Source of the DNA: Tulasnella sp. 424
Lineage: Eukaryota > Basidiomycota > Agaricomycetes > Cantharellales > Tulasnellaceae
DNA length: 64,000 nt
Direction: 5' to 3'
Assembly (NCBI GenBank): GCA_019633425.1
Contig: WSUB01000005.1
Span: 310,001 to 374,000, forward strand
In this document: positions 46,901 through 57,471 of the stretch, in pieces
How positions within the stretch are numbered: position 1 is the first letter of the stretch
Layout of the letters: each line of letters starts with the position of its first letter
Program-made: the position numbers and the translations under genes
Notes under the pieces: generated by a model
Told to the model about the DNA's origin: nothing
The model's database searches: none
The model's input: only the letters and a program-made list of their open reading frames with translations

Positions 46901-47631
46901 CGCCAAGACCACTGTTAAAGAAGCGGAGAATACGTGAATATAACTTCAGATATGAGACCTAAGGGGGGGCTCTTACCGTCCGGGCATGTTTCCTCCGACC
47001 TTGAAGGGGAGAGCATATTCTGTGAAGGTTGAACCACCATCGGACGAAGCGAGAATAGATCCGTTGTTGGGATCCCATGAGTTAGTGTACATGCCAACGG
47101 CAACGTAGAGCTAAGGGCGGTTGTTAGAATCTGAATTTCGTGGACATCGAACTTGCGTACCTTGTTGGAGTTGGTGGGGTCGAGAGCCAGGGCATCGACA
47201 CCCCAGTCATGCCAGTTGGAGTTGCCAACCCAGCTATCAACAAAAACCAATTGTTGGTATGGTTCGGTAGCTACTAGGATAGAATGGTCTTACTCCATGA
47301 GAGGGGTCCATGAATCATCCGAGTTCAACTTGTAGAGACCACCAATGTCGGTCCTGTTGGAGGTCGGTCAGTCGGTCAACGGTATATGGTGGCTGAGTCG
47401 ATAGCTTACCTTGCATAGGCGACACCCTTGGTCTTGGTAGAGAAGACGATGCCGGGGACCTAGACGCGACGGAACGCACGGCCTTACATGAGTTCAAGAC
47501 GCTTGGCTACGCGCAGCAAGACTCACGAAGCCACCACCACCACCGAGTTTGACTTGCTTCCAGGAGGTTGTAGCACTGGTGAGGAGCGGCAAGCTGGCAG
47601 CCAGCAATCCGAATAACGAACGAACGAGCAT
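43926..47631 (-). CDS. GH74 xyloglucanase with CBM1, copy C
   Basis: About 20 exons on the minus strand from ATG at 47631 to TAA at 43926, roughly 860 residues. Exon 1 (47631-47527) encodes the signal peptide MLVRSLFGLLAASLPLLTSA and SWKQVKLGGGGGF. Next come TDIGGLYKL with the catalytic Asp, and propeller exons such as RSGNGLWKSTNSGATWTQV and WMMESLVIDPFDSNHWLYG. The Ser/Thr linker (about 44206-44456) is longer than in A and B and contains KTSSTTT-type repeats. The CBM1 reads CGGTGYT, then GPTTCVSPYVCTYQNDFYSQ, then C. Its last intron (43935-43998, 64 nt) has a normal GTGAGT donor, unlike A and B. It is the most diverged copy and probably resembles the ancestor that gave rise to A and B. Confidence 0.9.
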
Positions 47632-48561
47632 CTTGGTTGATGCAAAAGGTGCTTGAACTAAACAATCAAGAACCAAAAACGCCACTTATATACATCCCCG
47701 CAGTGAGAAGCGCCGGACTCACATTAACCGTCATTCCATTTCGCTGTGAACATCTCGCGACGGTGGCTAGGACGTCATGCCGACTTTTTCTCGACAATGG
47801 TCCCCATCGTTCGCCGCGGAATTGCGAAATACAGCGACCTTGATGGCCCACCGCACGAGTGTCGGATGGCTGGATGACAGGAAAATGTGATCGGGTATGA
47901 GTAGTTAGTGCATGACGGAGGCACCAATGGCCGTGGGTTCGCAACTTCCCTCCCGACATGGACCCGATAGGTTCGACGGGGGAATGCTCGGTCACGAAGG
48001 CGCAGCAACGGAGATGCGGAAAGGCTGAAATCTATTCCGGGAACATAACGATGGTGAAGCGCTGTTCCCCGTTCGGGCTTTGGGCAACGCTGAATCGGAG
48101 AATTTCCCGCACAAATCGAGTGTACAACGCCGAAGAAGCCCTCAAACTTGACAGGCTATTCCGGTCGGCTGTCGGTGAAAGTGCCATACTGGGTAATAGA
48201 AGTGGTAAAAGAGCTCAGAAGTAATTACGCATGTCCGATGCCATATGGAGATGGGACTCTGTGAACGCCGGGCCGCGTCACATATTGAGGTTGATCTTGC
48301 TCAAGCCAACAGGCGACTCTCACGGCTCGGCGCGCCACATCTAGTTGCCGTTCAGACATCACTATCACATGCCACATATGGATGTAGATGGGATTCAATC
48401 AAACGGATAAGTAAAGCAAGACGAAAACAAAAAACGAATGTACAAGGGTGCTACCACAGGGGGAGAGTCACAAATACACAAAGCGAACGAAAGCCTCAAA
48501 AGAAGGCGCGAAATAATCATAAAAGATTTCTTTTTGTTGTTTTTGTTTTGCCCCAAAAGGC
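47632..48561. other. GH74 copy C promoter region and spacer
   Basis: About 0.9 kb between the start of copy C and the 3' end of the next minus-strand gene. The first 130 nt resemble the promoters of copies A and B, and a GGGGGAATGCTCGG motif recurs near 47980. No gene is supported. Confidence 0.55.
47686..47692 (-). promoter_or_regulatory. TATA box of GH74 copy C
   Basis: Minus-strand TATATAA about 55 nt upstream of the start codon at 47631. The next 100 nt upstream share GCTGTGAACAT-like and GCCGACTTTTTCTCGA sequence with copies A and B, so the core promoter was duplicated with the gene. Confidence 0.6.
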
Positions 48562-51500
48562 TTAAAATCCTCCGTCCCGAGTACTTTCCATCGAAGTACC
48601 CCGTCCTAGATCCAAGAAACTATCCTCCAGAGAACCACGCGCGGTCGTGCCGTTCAGAGTTCGCGTCTCCACCTCGTCTTCTTCCTCCATATCATCGTCG
48701 AATTCGATATCCAGGAACGACGGCTTCAACGACTGTCGTTTCTTCCTCAACGCGCTCATCCCAAGTAACGACGGATTCCTACTGACGGCGGTCTTCTCTG
48801 AAGCACGGGTGTCCATGGGGGGCAAAGGAATACCCGAGCTGGGGGGTGAAAGGACAGAGAACTCGCTTCCCCGTCGGACGGAAGATGGAGCAGACTTCGC
48901 ATTCGCACGCTGCGACGCTTCGCTGCTAGAATTTGCCCGGGACCGGGTAGGGGGAGGAGGTGCAAGCGGGGTAGGTTGTGGGAGAGGATTGCCGAATGAT
49001 CGGATGGATGATGAAATCGATGAACGAGGGAGTCGTGATCGGGGTGGAGGAGGTGAGAGAGGTCCGCCCGGAGTACGAACGCCAGAGCTGTTGGACGATG
49101 ACACCGCAGAGGTAGACGGCCTGCGACTCGCTCCTGTCATAGACGACGACTTAGACATGGACGAATCTCTCCGCGAAGACGCGACAGACGGCCTGGGGAA
49201 TCCGCGTAAGGGAGGTGCAACGCCAACGAATCCGCGTCCTTCGTAAATGCCCATGACCGATGTCGTCTTCGGGTTGAACGAACTTGCACCGGCGTAAACT
49301 CCAACATCCGACAACCAATTCGAACCTTCAGGATCTCGCAACGTGCTGCCCATATCGTCGAAGTCACCATGAAGCAGCGAGTCCCGTTCGCTCAGTGCCG
49401 CGAGCCTCGGACTGAGCGTATCTTCATCGGGCTCCGGCGCATCGCCCAGTCGGAGGAGTTCGCTTGGAGGCAGAATGTGCATTGGGGTGAAATCAGACTT
49501 TGAAGGCGATGTGGTCTTCGCGGCCTTTGCGACACTGGATTTCGTAGATCCAGGCCCAGCCGAGCCCGTAATTGATTCGTTGTACGAGGGCATCTCGTCC
49601 AGACTATCCCCATGCCCATCCAACGACGCAGTGCCAAGCGGACGATTCAGAGTCATCAAAGACCGGGTATCATCGTCCTTAGGGTATCTCGCCCGTTGCT
49701 TCGACCAATCATGCTCATAATCAACGATCTCCCCTAAAGGACCAACCGAGATGCTCCCAGCAGTGGACGGTCGACTGTTGCTCAACGACGCTTTGGACGA
49801 CTGGCGTAGCATCCGGCGTTTCGACGACGTCGAGCCCTTACGAACTGGCGCGACCTCCGTCTTGACTGATGATGACATGGAGAGATTTGACGTGCTTACA
49901 GCGGTGTGGATGATCTTTTGGGGAGGAGTTGTACCCGAGGATGAAGGTGGGGTACCGGACTCGCTGGCAGTTGACAAGGACGGGTTGAAGGAATTATAGT
50001 GCCTCAACGACGGCATCGGCGGGAGCGGGATGTGATTGAACGACTTCATCCTCTTGGGACCGGTGGGCGATGCAGCAGAAGTTGGACCACTATGCGCCGA
50101 ACTTGAATTGGGCGTGCCCCTTCCACTCGCACTTCCTGCAACTCCTTCCTCGCTCACCGAAGTCGAAGACGAAGCCAAATTCGACATGAAGTTGTACAAA
50201 TTCCTGCTCCTCGTCGATCCAGTAGACGGCGACCTTGTGCGTTGATACGAGCCCAATGGCCCCATCGGTATACTCCGTTTCTTCGACATGACCCCAGCAG
50301 GAAACGCTGACGGTGGAGTAGACCCCAAAACCGACTGCTGCGTCCCAAACGCGCCAAAGCTCGTTCCAAGCGGCGTATCATCCATGCCAACTCTCGGCCT
50401 AGGCGAAGCAGGCTCACTGCCCCTTCTCCGTCTACTCGACGACCTCGAGCTCAAGTCCACAACATCCACATCACTATCCTCGTCCCCAATCACATCGTCG
50501 TCCGGTTGATGCTGTTGAGGCTGCCTCGACCGCACCCTCGACCTCCCACCACCAACCGACGACATGGACGAAAACGACAACGTCGAAGCCGTAGCAGCGG
50601 GGTTCTTCATCAACGGGTTCGGACGATACTCGATCGGCGACAAAACATCGTCCGAGAAAGTCGGCGAGTGTGCGATAGGAGGAAGCTGTGGTGGTGGTCG
50701 TGGGCCTGATTTCACCGGTTCCTGATCCAGGTTTGAATAGGGCTGTGGCGGAAGCTGAGGTTGAGGAGGAAGGGGAAGAGGAGGGGGTTGTTGGGGATGA
50801 GGCGGAGGCGGAGCTGTCAAAGCAGGAGACAAGGTCGTAGTTTTCTCGGGGATTTTTAAAGGCGACATTCCGAAAGCGGTCGTGTTGGTGGCGTAAGGCG
50901 GAGTCGTGGTCGAACGTGACTGTTGGATCGTAAAAGCGGATTTCGGAGGGGAGGGGTCGGCGGAAGAAGAGACAGGAACAGGTAAAGCTGGGTCGATGGG
51001 TGAAGGCACGTGTCGTCGTGGTGGGGGGAGCGCTCGCGGTGAAGGTATAGGCGATGTCCTGACTCCATTCATGAGCGCCTCGATGTCATTGAACAAGTCG
51101 GGGACAGAGGGGAAGTCGGAAATGAGGCTGGGTGTTGGCGGTAAAAAGGCTGGAGCGACGGTCGCAGCAGCCGGATCTCCTGGAATCGAATCGATAGACA
51201 CTTTGGGAGCGGGGACCAAATCCACTTCTGGCGGTCGAACCTGCTCGCCCGAGTCCCTCTGCAGTTCCACGCTTTCTCGAAACACGGGGACGGTCGTAAC
51301 TCCCGATGGATAAGGCGACGCGAAGAAGAAATGGTCCCCAGGAGACTGACAAGCTTCCTCGATGAACGACGGAGCACCGTAATGTGGACTATCCTTTGCA
51401 GCTTTCGCGATTCGAATTGCAGGTGACTTGGGTGGCAACAGGAACTCGAACGTCCCTTCTTCACCCGCTACAGGCGACGCCTTCGGACGTTCCTCCTGCT

Positions 51501-53363
51501 CGGAAACGCTTTCCAAGCCCAGTGACCTCTCTTTACCCTTTGATATCGATATCGACGAGGCAGGACTTAATCCAGATACGTCCACTTCTATCCTCACGTC
51601 AGAGATATCGTACTCCCCTCCCTTTTGGGTGAGTGGAGAGGTATCGATATCCTGAACCGACACCGCAAGCGCCGCTCGTAACCGCCTCTTCCGACTGTTC
51701 GGCGACCCCACCGAATCGGTCGACAAAGGCCGTGAAGGATGCCCATTCGAGGAAGGTTGAGACGGCGAAGTAGCGGGGGTCGACGCGCTCGTAGCTATGT
51801 ACGACAGCTCGCTCGGCGTGCGAGCAGGAACATTCTCCGAAGCGTCTTGCCGTCCAGAAGGGTCGTCGTGATTCGAGGAAATGATGGAAGGTGTAGGCGA
51901 GGCAAGAGGCCGTTTGAAATCGACTGGGGAATTGCCAATCGAAACCGGCAAGTGTCGAGGGGAAGGATCTTGCGGACTTGACAACAACCTTGGTCGTTCG
52001 GCAACGCTTCCACTTCGACTGACATCGGAAGGAGTAGAAGCAGCACTGTGCCCGCTGTGCCGATTGGAGTTAGGCCGCAGAAGGCCACTGATGAAGCCAG
52101 AATGGGACTCTGGCTCTTCGACAGCAGGTCTGGGGAGAAGCAGAAAGAAGAAAAAGAGCACAATTGCGAAAAACGCTCTGCGTTAGTGACCGTTTGCGTA
52201 AAGAAGCCAAGGGACAGGGAATCCGTATGTAGAAGTACTCACCTCTTGTCCCTAGTTGATTTAGACCGAAACGGTAACAAAGGCAGTTGTTGCTTCTTCG
52301 GGGTGGGCGCTGCGCTGCTCGCTGGATTGCTGGCAACTTGAGAGACAGGCAGGCGGGTGGCGTTGGGGTGTTGAGGAACTTGGACGGTAGGGCGTCGGGC
52401 GACCCCGAGGGTGTTGATGATTGCTGGGTTCGACGGGGTTCTCTTGGGTCCAAAGGTTCCCTCGACGTAAGTGTTCTTCAAAGTCGCGCCCCGGCGAAGG
52501 AATTGCGGGTCCGGTTGCTCGAAATATTGACTGTCCGGCGTCATCATCGGAGGTGTTGGAGCATAGAAGGAAGTTGTGTTTCCAGCCGCGAACGGATCGT
52601 ACTCCTCCACTGCGCGAAGTGACGGCACCTGCTTCGCCTTGCGAGACGATGACGCAGCGGTTGACGCGCCGCTATTGCTCCGTCCCCGACCCCCTAGATA
52701 ACCATCTCCTTCGTACGACGTCGCTGGGGTGACTGGGACAGTGAGACCGGAAGAAGTGCCCGTCGAGCCGGACAGGGTGTAAGCGCGATTCCGATTCCCG
52801 GGCGGCGAGGTGGTGGAGGGGTCGAACGTGCCAGCGCGAGCCCGCGTCGGTCGACTATACTCCTGCCTGACATCCATATTCGCGTCCAACACTCCACTCC
52901 CGGGGTTGCTACGGACTTGCCGACCGTCGGAACCGGGTGTCGGCGGCTTCTTGGACTTGCTTCCGCCGAGGCCCAAAAAGCTGCCTAACGTTATTGAAGG
53001 CGAGGCCGCAGAGCCTTGCTTTCCTCGCCCGTCCTTTCGCTGTTGTCCGCTCGGTCCAGGCGCCATAGGATCATCGTACGAGTATGAGGAAACGAGTCGA
53101 GCGGGTGCAGACTCTTTGCGATTTTGCACGAGGTGGGATGGGTCGAGGTATCCGTTCGAGCTGGTGGACGGAAGGCCCGCGGATCGAGGCATGCTGGAGT
53201 ACGGAGACGGCGGGACATATTGGGCGGGAGATAGTGGACTGGCGAGTAATGACGATGATGCTGGTGACCGTGGCGGTTGTTGTGGTTGGTGGATGTTGGT
53301 CTGGACTTGAATTTGGGATGGCGGCGAGTGTTTTTGCGCTGACTTTCGAGAGAACCAGGACAT
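48562..53363 (-). CDS. Large Ser/Pro-rich disordered protein, unknown function
   Basis: Two exons on the minus strand. Exon 1 runs 53363-52243 (start MSWFSRKSAQK). Exon 2 ends at 48562 and begins at 52129 or at 52177. With 52129 the protein is 1,562 residues; with 52177 it gains 16 residues of mostly Phe/Leu/Ile just after a basic stretch. Nearly all of it is low-complexity Ser, Pro and Thr, with poly-Pro near 50690-50810 and many SP/TP sites. Short ordered-looking patches include SLRAVEEYDPFAAGNTTSFY, LRRGATLKNTYVEGTFGPKR and SNWLSDVGVYAGASSF. I recognise no catalytic domain. Many Ser-Pro motifs suggest a phosphorylated scaffold or regulatory protein, but this is inference. Confidence 0.75.
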
Positions 53364-55075
53364 CTAGAAACTTGAGGATGCCTTCGAGTAGTGCGGTTGG
53401 TAGGACATGCAAACGAAAAGGGGCGGATTTCAGAGAAGAGTGTAAGCGTTCAACAGTAGCTCCCCGATTTTTTGCGATTTTTTACGTCGCCAGTCGGAAT
53501 TCTAATAAGCACCTGCTGCTGCTTCTCGGGCACCCTGTTAAAGAACTCCTTTGCTACGACCTCCGCAAAAAGCCTTGGCGAGACCAGTCGATGTCTGTAG
53601 GTTCGTGAATGAGTTGTCGTGGTTGAACAGCGCGTGTTGTAAGAGGGGAGAGAGGTGAGGCAGGTGAGGAAGGGGAAGGGGAGGATGCGGCGGCTGAGCG
53701 AAGTGGGAAACAAGCCGGAGGCTCTTCGCTGGGAGAGGAAAGAAGCATCTTGCCAACCCTGGATGGATCTTCTCCCCCTTCCCTTCCCTTCAAATCGATC
53801 AGCAAATAGAACTTGCCACGCACGTAAAAATATTCTTCTATTTCTTGTGTCTTTCTCGTTCACTTCACACTATATTCTTCTCGGTGGACACCCGAGCCTC
53901 TAGGACCACTGCCCGATATACAGAAGAGCGCAAAAAGCTGTCAGTGTCTCGAGAAAGAGAAACGAAAGTGGCGCAATCCCAAGCAGTTCCCCTAATCGTC
54001 ATTTCCCACCCACCGCGGCTTCTTCTCAAATTCAAAATACGAGAATCCATCACGTTGCTCAAGCGACCGCCGACGACCACCTCTCGACGCTTCTCTTTTC
54101 CCTCGGTAGCACTTGATCTTGCACAGCTTCGCTAAGCCGGCCGTTGCATTTAAACTCGTGTACTTATTGTATCGTCGCCGCCACCAATTGAGCACAGCGT
54201 CGAGGGAATCAACCCCCCGGCTTGGGCTCGGACAGTCGGGGAACGTGAAACGTCTTCCATGAGACAGCCGGCTATATAGCTTATCCTTGCTTGGAGCGTA
54301 TATGCATCGCAGCCTAGAAACCTTCTTTTGCTTTCATCTTCTAATATGAACAACCCTCCTCGTCATATAAATCTTCGCGTCCCCCGGGTGGCGTTTCGAA
54401 TTCACAGGTCACGGCACCGACCCCGGAGACAAGGCCGCATCCAAAAGAAAAAACGTGACCGAGTTCACATCAGCATTCCAGTCACGTGAGGACCGAAGTT
54501 TGGACTGCGCCCCTCTGGGTGGTCCGGCGTCGAAAACGTGTTAGGAACTCGATAACGATGGCTTGATCGGACGAGACAGACGATAATCGGGCAAGATGCC
54601 AGGACGACCGCCTCACGTATACATTCGCGTTACGTCACTTCCCTTTTTCTCACGACAGGCCGTTTAATCGCATTCTGAAGCAAGCTCGCCGGCGATTACA
54701 GCATCGCCCTATGGTAATAAGTTATACCGACACGGTGAGTCATTCTCCTTAAGCGTGGAATGAATATCTCCGCACGACGCTCTTGCCAAGTGCTCTCGTT
54801 ATACCCGGCTCGCCGGAAACCTTGGAGATGCCGTACAGTTGATTTTTCTTGCTCCTTCAACCCTTGACGGGTTTTCATTGCGGGCTTATGGACTCCACGG
54901 CCGTACTTAATCGCATCCCCAACTGTCGTAACCCCTTCTTCAAGCCTTGCCCATTGTTCGTCGTCCATGGAAGCCCAGTATGGTTAGGCCCCACCCGGCG
55001 TCCCCACACACCTCAACGTACGCTTGGCTCCTGTCTCATGACTGCTTTTGAAATTATTGATACCTTATTCACGAT

Positions 55076-55485
55076 GGACGGCCTCAAGCCCGACTGGGAG
55101 ATTTCGTGTAGGTGCTAGTAGCATGTCAGCTGGAGCCCACGTTACGTCGCCGTTTGATGAGCGCAAGTCGGCTACCTCTGATTCCCGATGCTCATTTGGC
55201 AACGAATCCACGCTGGAAGGCCTCAATTTGGGCTGGGAGGTCTCATGTAGATGCTAGCATCATGTCAGCCGGAGCCCACGTTACGTTGCCATTTGGAGCG
55301 CAAGGCGGGTACCTCTGATTGCCGCTGCTCATTTGGCAACAAATCCACGTTGAGCGGCCTCAAGTTGGGCTGAGAGATCTTATGTAGGTGCTGGTAGCAT
55401 GTCGGCCAGAACCCATGTTACTTCGCCGTTTGAGCGCGAGGCGGCTACCTCTGATTGCCGCTCCTCATTTAGCAACAAATCGCAA
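55076..55485 (+). repeat. Tandem repeat, about 137 bp x3
   Basis: Three imperfect direct units beginning near 55076, 55215 and 55352. Each contains GGCCTCAA, TGTAGGTGCTAG-like sequence, AGCATGTC or TCATGTCAGC, CCACGTTACGT-like sequence, GGCTACCTCTGATT-like sequence and CTCATTTGGCAAC. Units differ by scattered substitutions and small indels. There is no conserved reading frame across units. Confidence 0.85.
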
Positions 55486-57187
55486 TTTCCTCCTCTCTAA
55501 CCCCCCAGAAACCCATTCATTGTCTCACTCCTGATCCTATTCGATTGGAAACTCGCCGTTTAGTGGCTAACCTTACAGTTACTTGGCAGATACACAAATC
55601 TCATCTCACTTATTTCTCTTAATCACTTTAACCGGCAGGCAGCTTGAGTCATTGTACTTTCAGAATTTATTGAACAACCGATCCTGATCCTCGTTGTTTT
55701 CTGTGACGGAGGACTTCTTAGCGAAGGAAATCCAGTTCGTCATCATCCATACATTCCATCGATTAAATAAAACCACCGACTGTTTCAGAGGTATGGCAAT
55801 AGCAATGGTAAACTGAGCGATTGCACATGCTAAATCCCCTGCATGTCGCTGAGAACGAAGGTCCCATAGCCGAGCAAGCAAGTCGACCCGCCCTAGTACC
55901 GATCGCGAATGACCGGGATACCAAACATCGTCAAAGAATTTCAAAACATTCAGTCCGATATACCATCCCTTACATGCCCCAATTTCGATAAATACCGAAA
56001 ATACCCAGCTATCTCCTCAAGGCATGCAAAGATCCCCGGCCTCACGAGTTGTCCTTTCAACTGGTATCGAAACGAGAATTTGGGTCCCCCCGGAAGTATT
56101 TTCCTTCCACTCCACGTCACCGCGGCCTTGTTGATTATTGAACCAGCTTAGCCGATGGCGCGGTGCATCGAAGCGTGTGTGTGTGAGACCTTCTGGGCGG
56201 CGTTTCGCGGGCATGGAGTGCACTCTAGAACCTCACGTGCGGCAATAAAAACGCCGTATTGTTATAAATAAATTTTAATTCCGTTTTTTTTGCGATCATC
56301 TATTAGATTTCTGTGGAAATCAGGGATTCTAAAGGTATGTATGCCGGCAGGTCCATATAATACAATACAACGACAAATTTGATGCTAGGACTGGAAAACG
56401 TGGTGTATCCTGAAAGGTGAAACTGACAGGGCTCAAGTCGGCAAGTCCCAATAGAATGAAAAACGTGCATTACTAGAAGTCCCTCCCCTCTGGGGCGTCT
56501 ATAGTCGGGCTTGCTTGCCCTTGTCGTTGTTCCTTTCCGCAGCAGGCGGCGCTTTTACTCAAGCCCCCTTCGGGCAACCGACGTTTGAGGCGCCCCTCTG
56601 TGCCACATTCCGAGCTGCCCGAATATGTTATTGAACAAGGTAACCTAACCCTTCCTTCATCTCTCAGAGCTGCGATCGGTAAAACACGCCACGTCGGATG
56701 GTTGTCCTTTCCCGACAAAACACGCTTTCGAAGGGAAAGGCCAAATCTGGAACCGCAAGAAAGTTGTTCCTGAGTGGTCCCAGCTCAGCACCCACGTGGA
56801 TGGATCTGAATTCGATCAATGATCAACTGAAGAATCAACCATAGCGATACCCACGAATTGAATCTCGCCTAACTGATTAACCTGCCTTTGCAAGCGCGGG
56901 TTTCAAGTTTCGTAACCCGTTGTGTACATCTTTACGCGGAACTCGGCCCTGTTATGCGAATGGGTATCAGTTTCGTGATTATTAGATGCTTTAACGGGAA
57001 ACTAAATCGGATACCGGCCCATCGCTAGACCACGGCGGCTGCAACATTGGTAGTACGGTTACCCATGGGGAGAGGCCATCGGAGCACTCAAAAATAGGCA
57101 GTTGGCAATGTGGAATTTGATCCTCGTCTAATAGAGAATAACGGAAATAGCAAAATTTCAGCGTGGCCCAGTCTAGAGCCGCTGTCG

Positions 57188-57471
57188 CCTGGGTAGAGCT
57201 CTTTTACCTCTTTCTTGTTATCGCTGGCAACTCGGAGTGTTCCTCGGAGCACTCATTAGCCATCGCAGTCGAAACATAGCTCAGTACCCAGCTCACCCCG
57301 ACGGCAGAATACGCTCATGATAAGCGAGCTCCTGGGTAGAGCTCCTTTACCTCTTTCTTCTTATTGCTGGCAACTCGGAGTGCCGCTCGGAGCCCCCCAT
57401 TAGCCATCGCGGTCGAAATATAGCTCAGTACCCAGCTCACCCCGAGGAAAGAATACGCTGATAAGCGAGCT
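57188..57471 (+). repeat. Tandem repeat, about 142 bp x2
   Basis: Two direct units, 57188-57330 and 57331-57471. Both start CCTGGGTAGAGCTC, share TTTACCTCTTTCTT, GCTGGCAACTCGGAGTG, ATTAGCCATCGC, TAGCTCAGTACCCAGCTCAC and GAATACGCT, and end AAGCGAGCT. The second unit has small substitutions. It is not related in sequence to the repeat at 55.1 kb. Confidence 0.9.

Larger units (their letters stand above)
34604..47760 (-). repeat. Tandem GH74 gene array (three direct copies)
   Basis: Three direct copies with start codons at 38245, 42931 and 47631, spaced 4,686 and 4,700 nt apart. Between A and B the similarity extends beyond the coding region through promoter and flanks, so the A/B unit is about 4.7 kb. 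C shares exon layout and core promoter, but its flanks are more diverged. Confidence 0.85.

Noticed and set aside
54696..54968. Minus-strand 90-codon ORF beginning MDDEQWARLEEG
   Set aside because: Composition is protein-like, but there is no known domain, no splice partner and no context. It may be chance or a decayed fragment.
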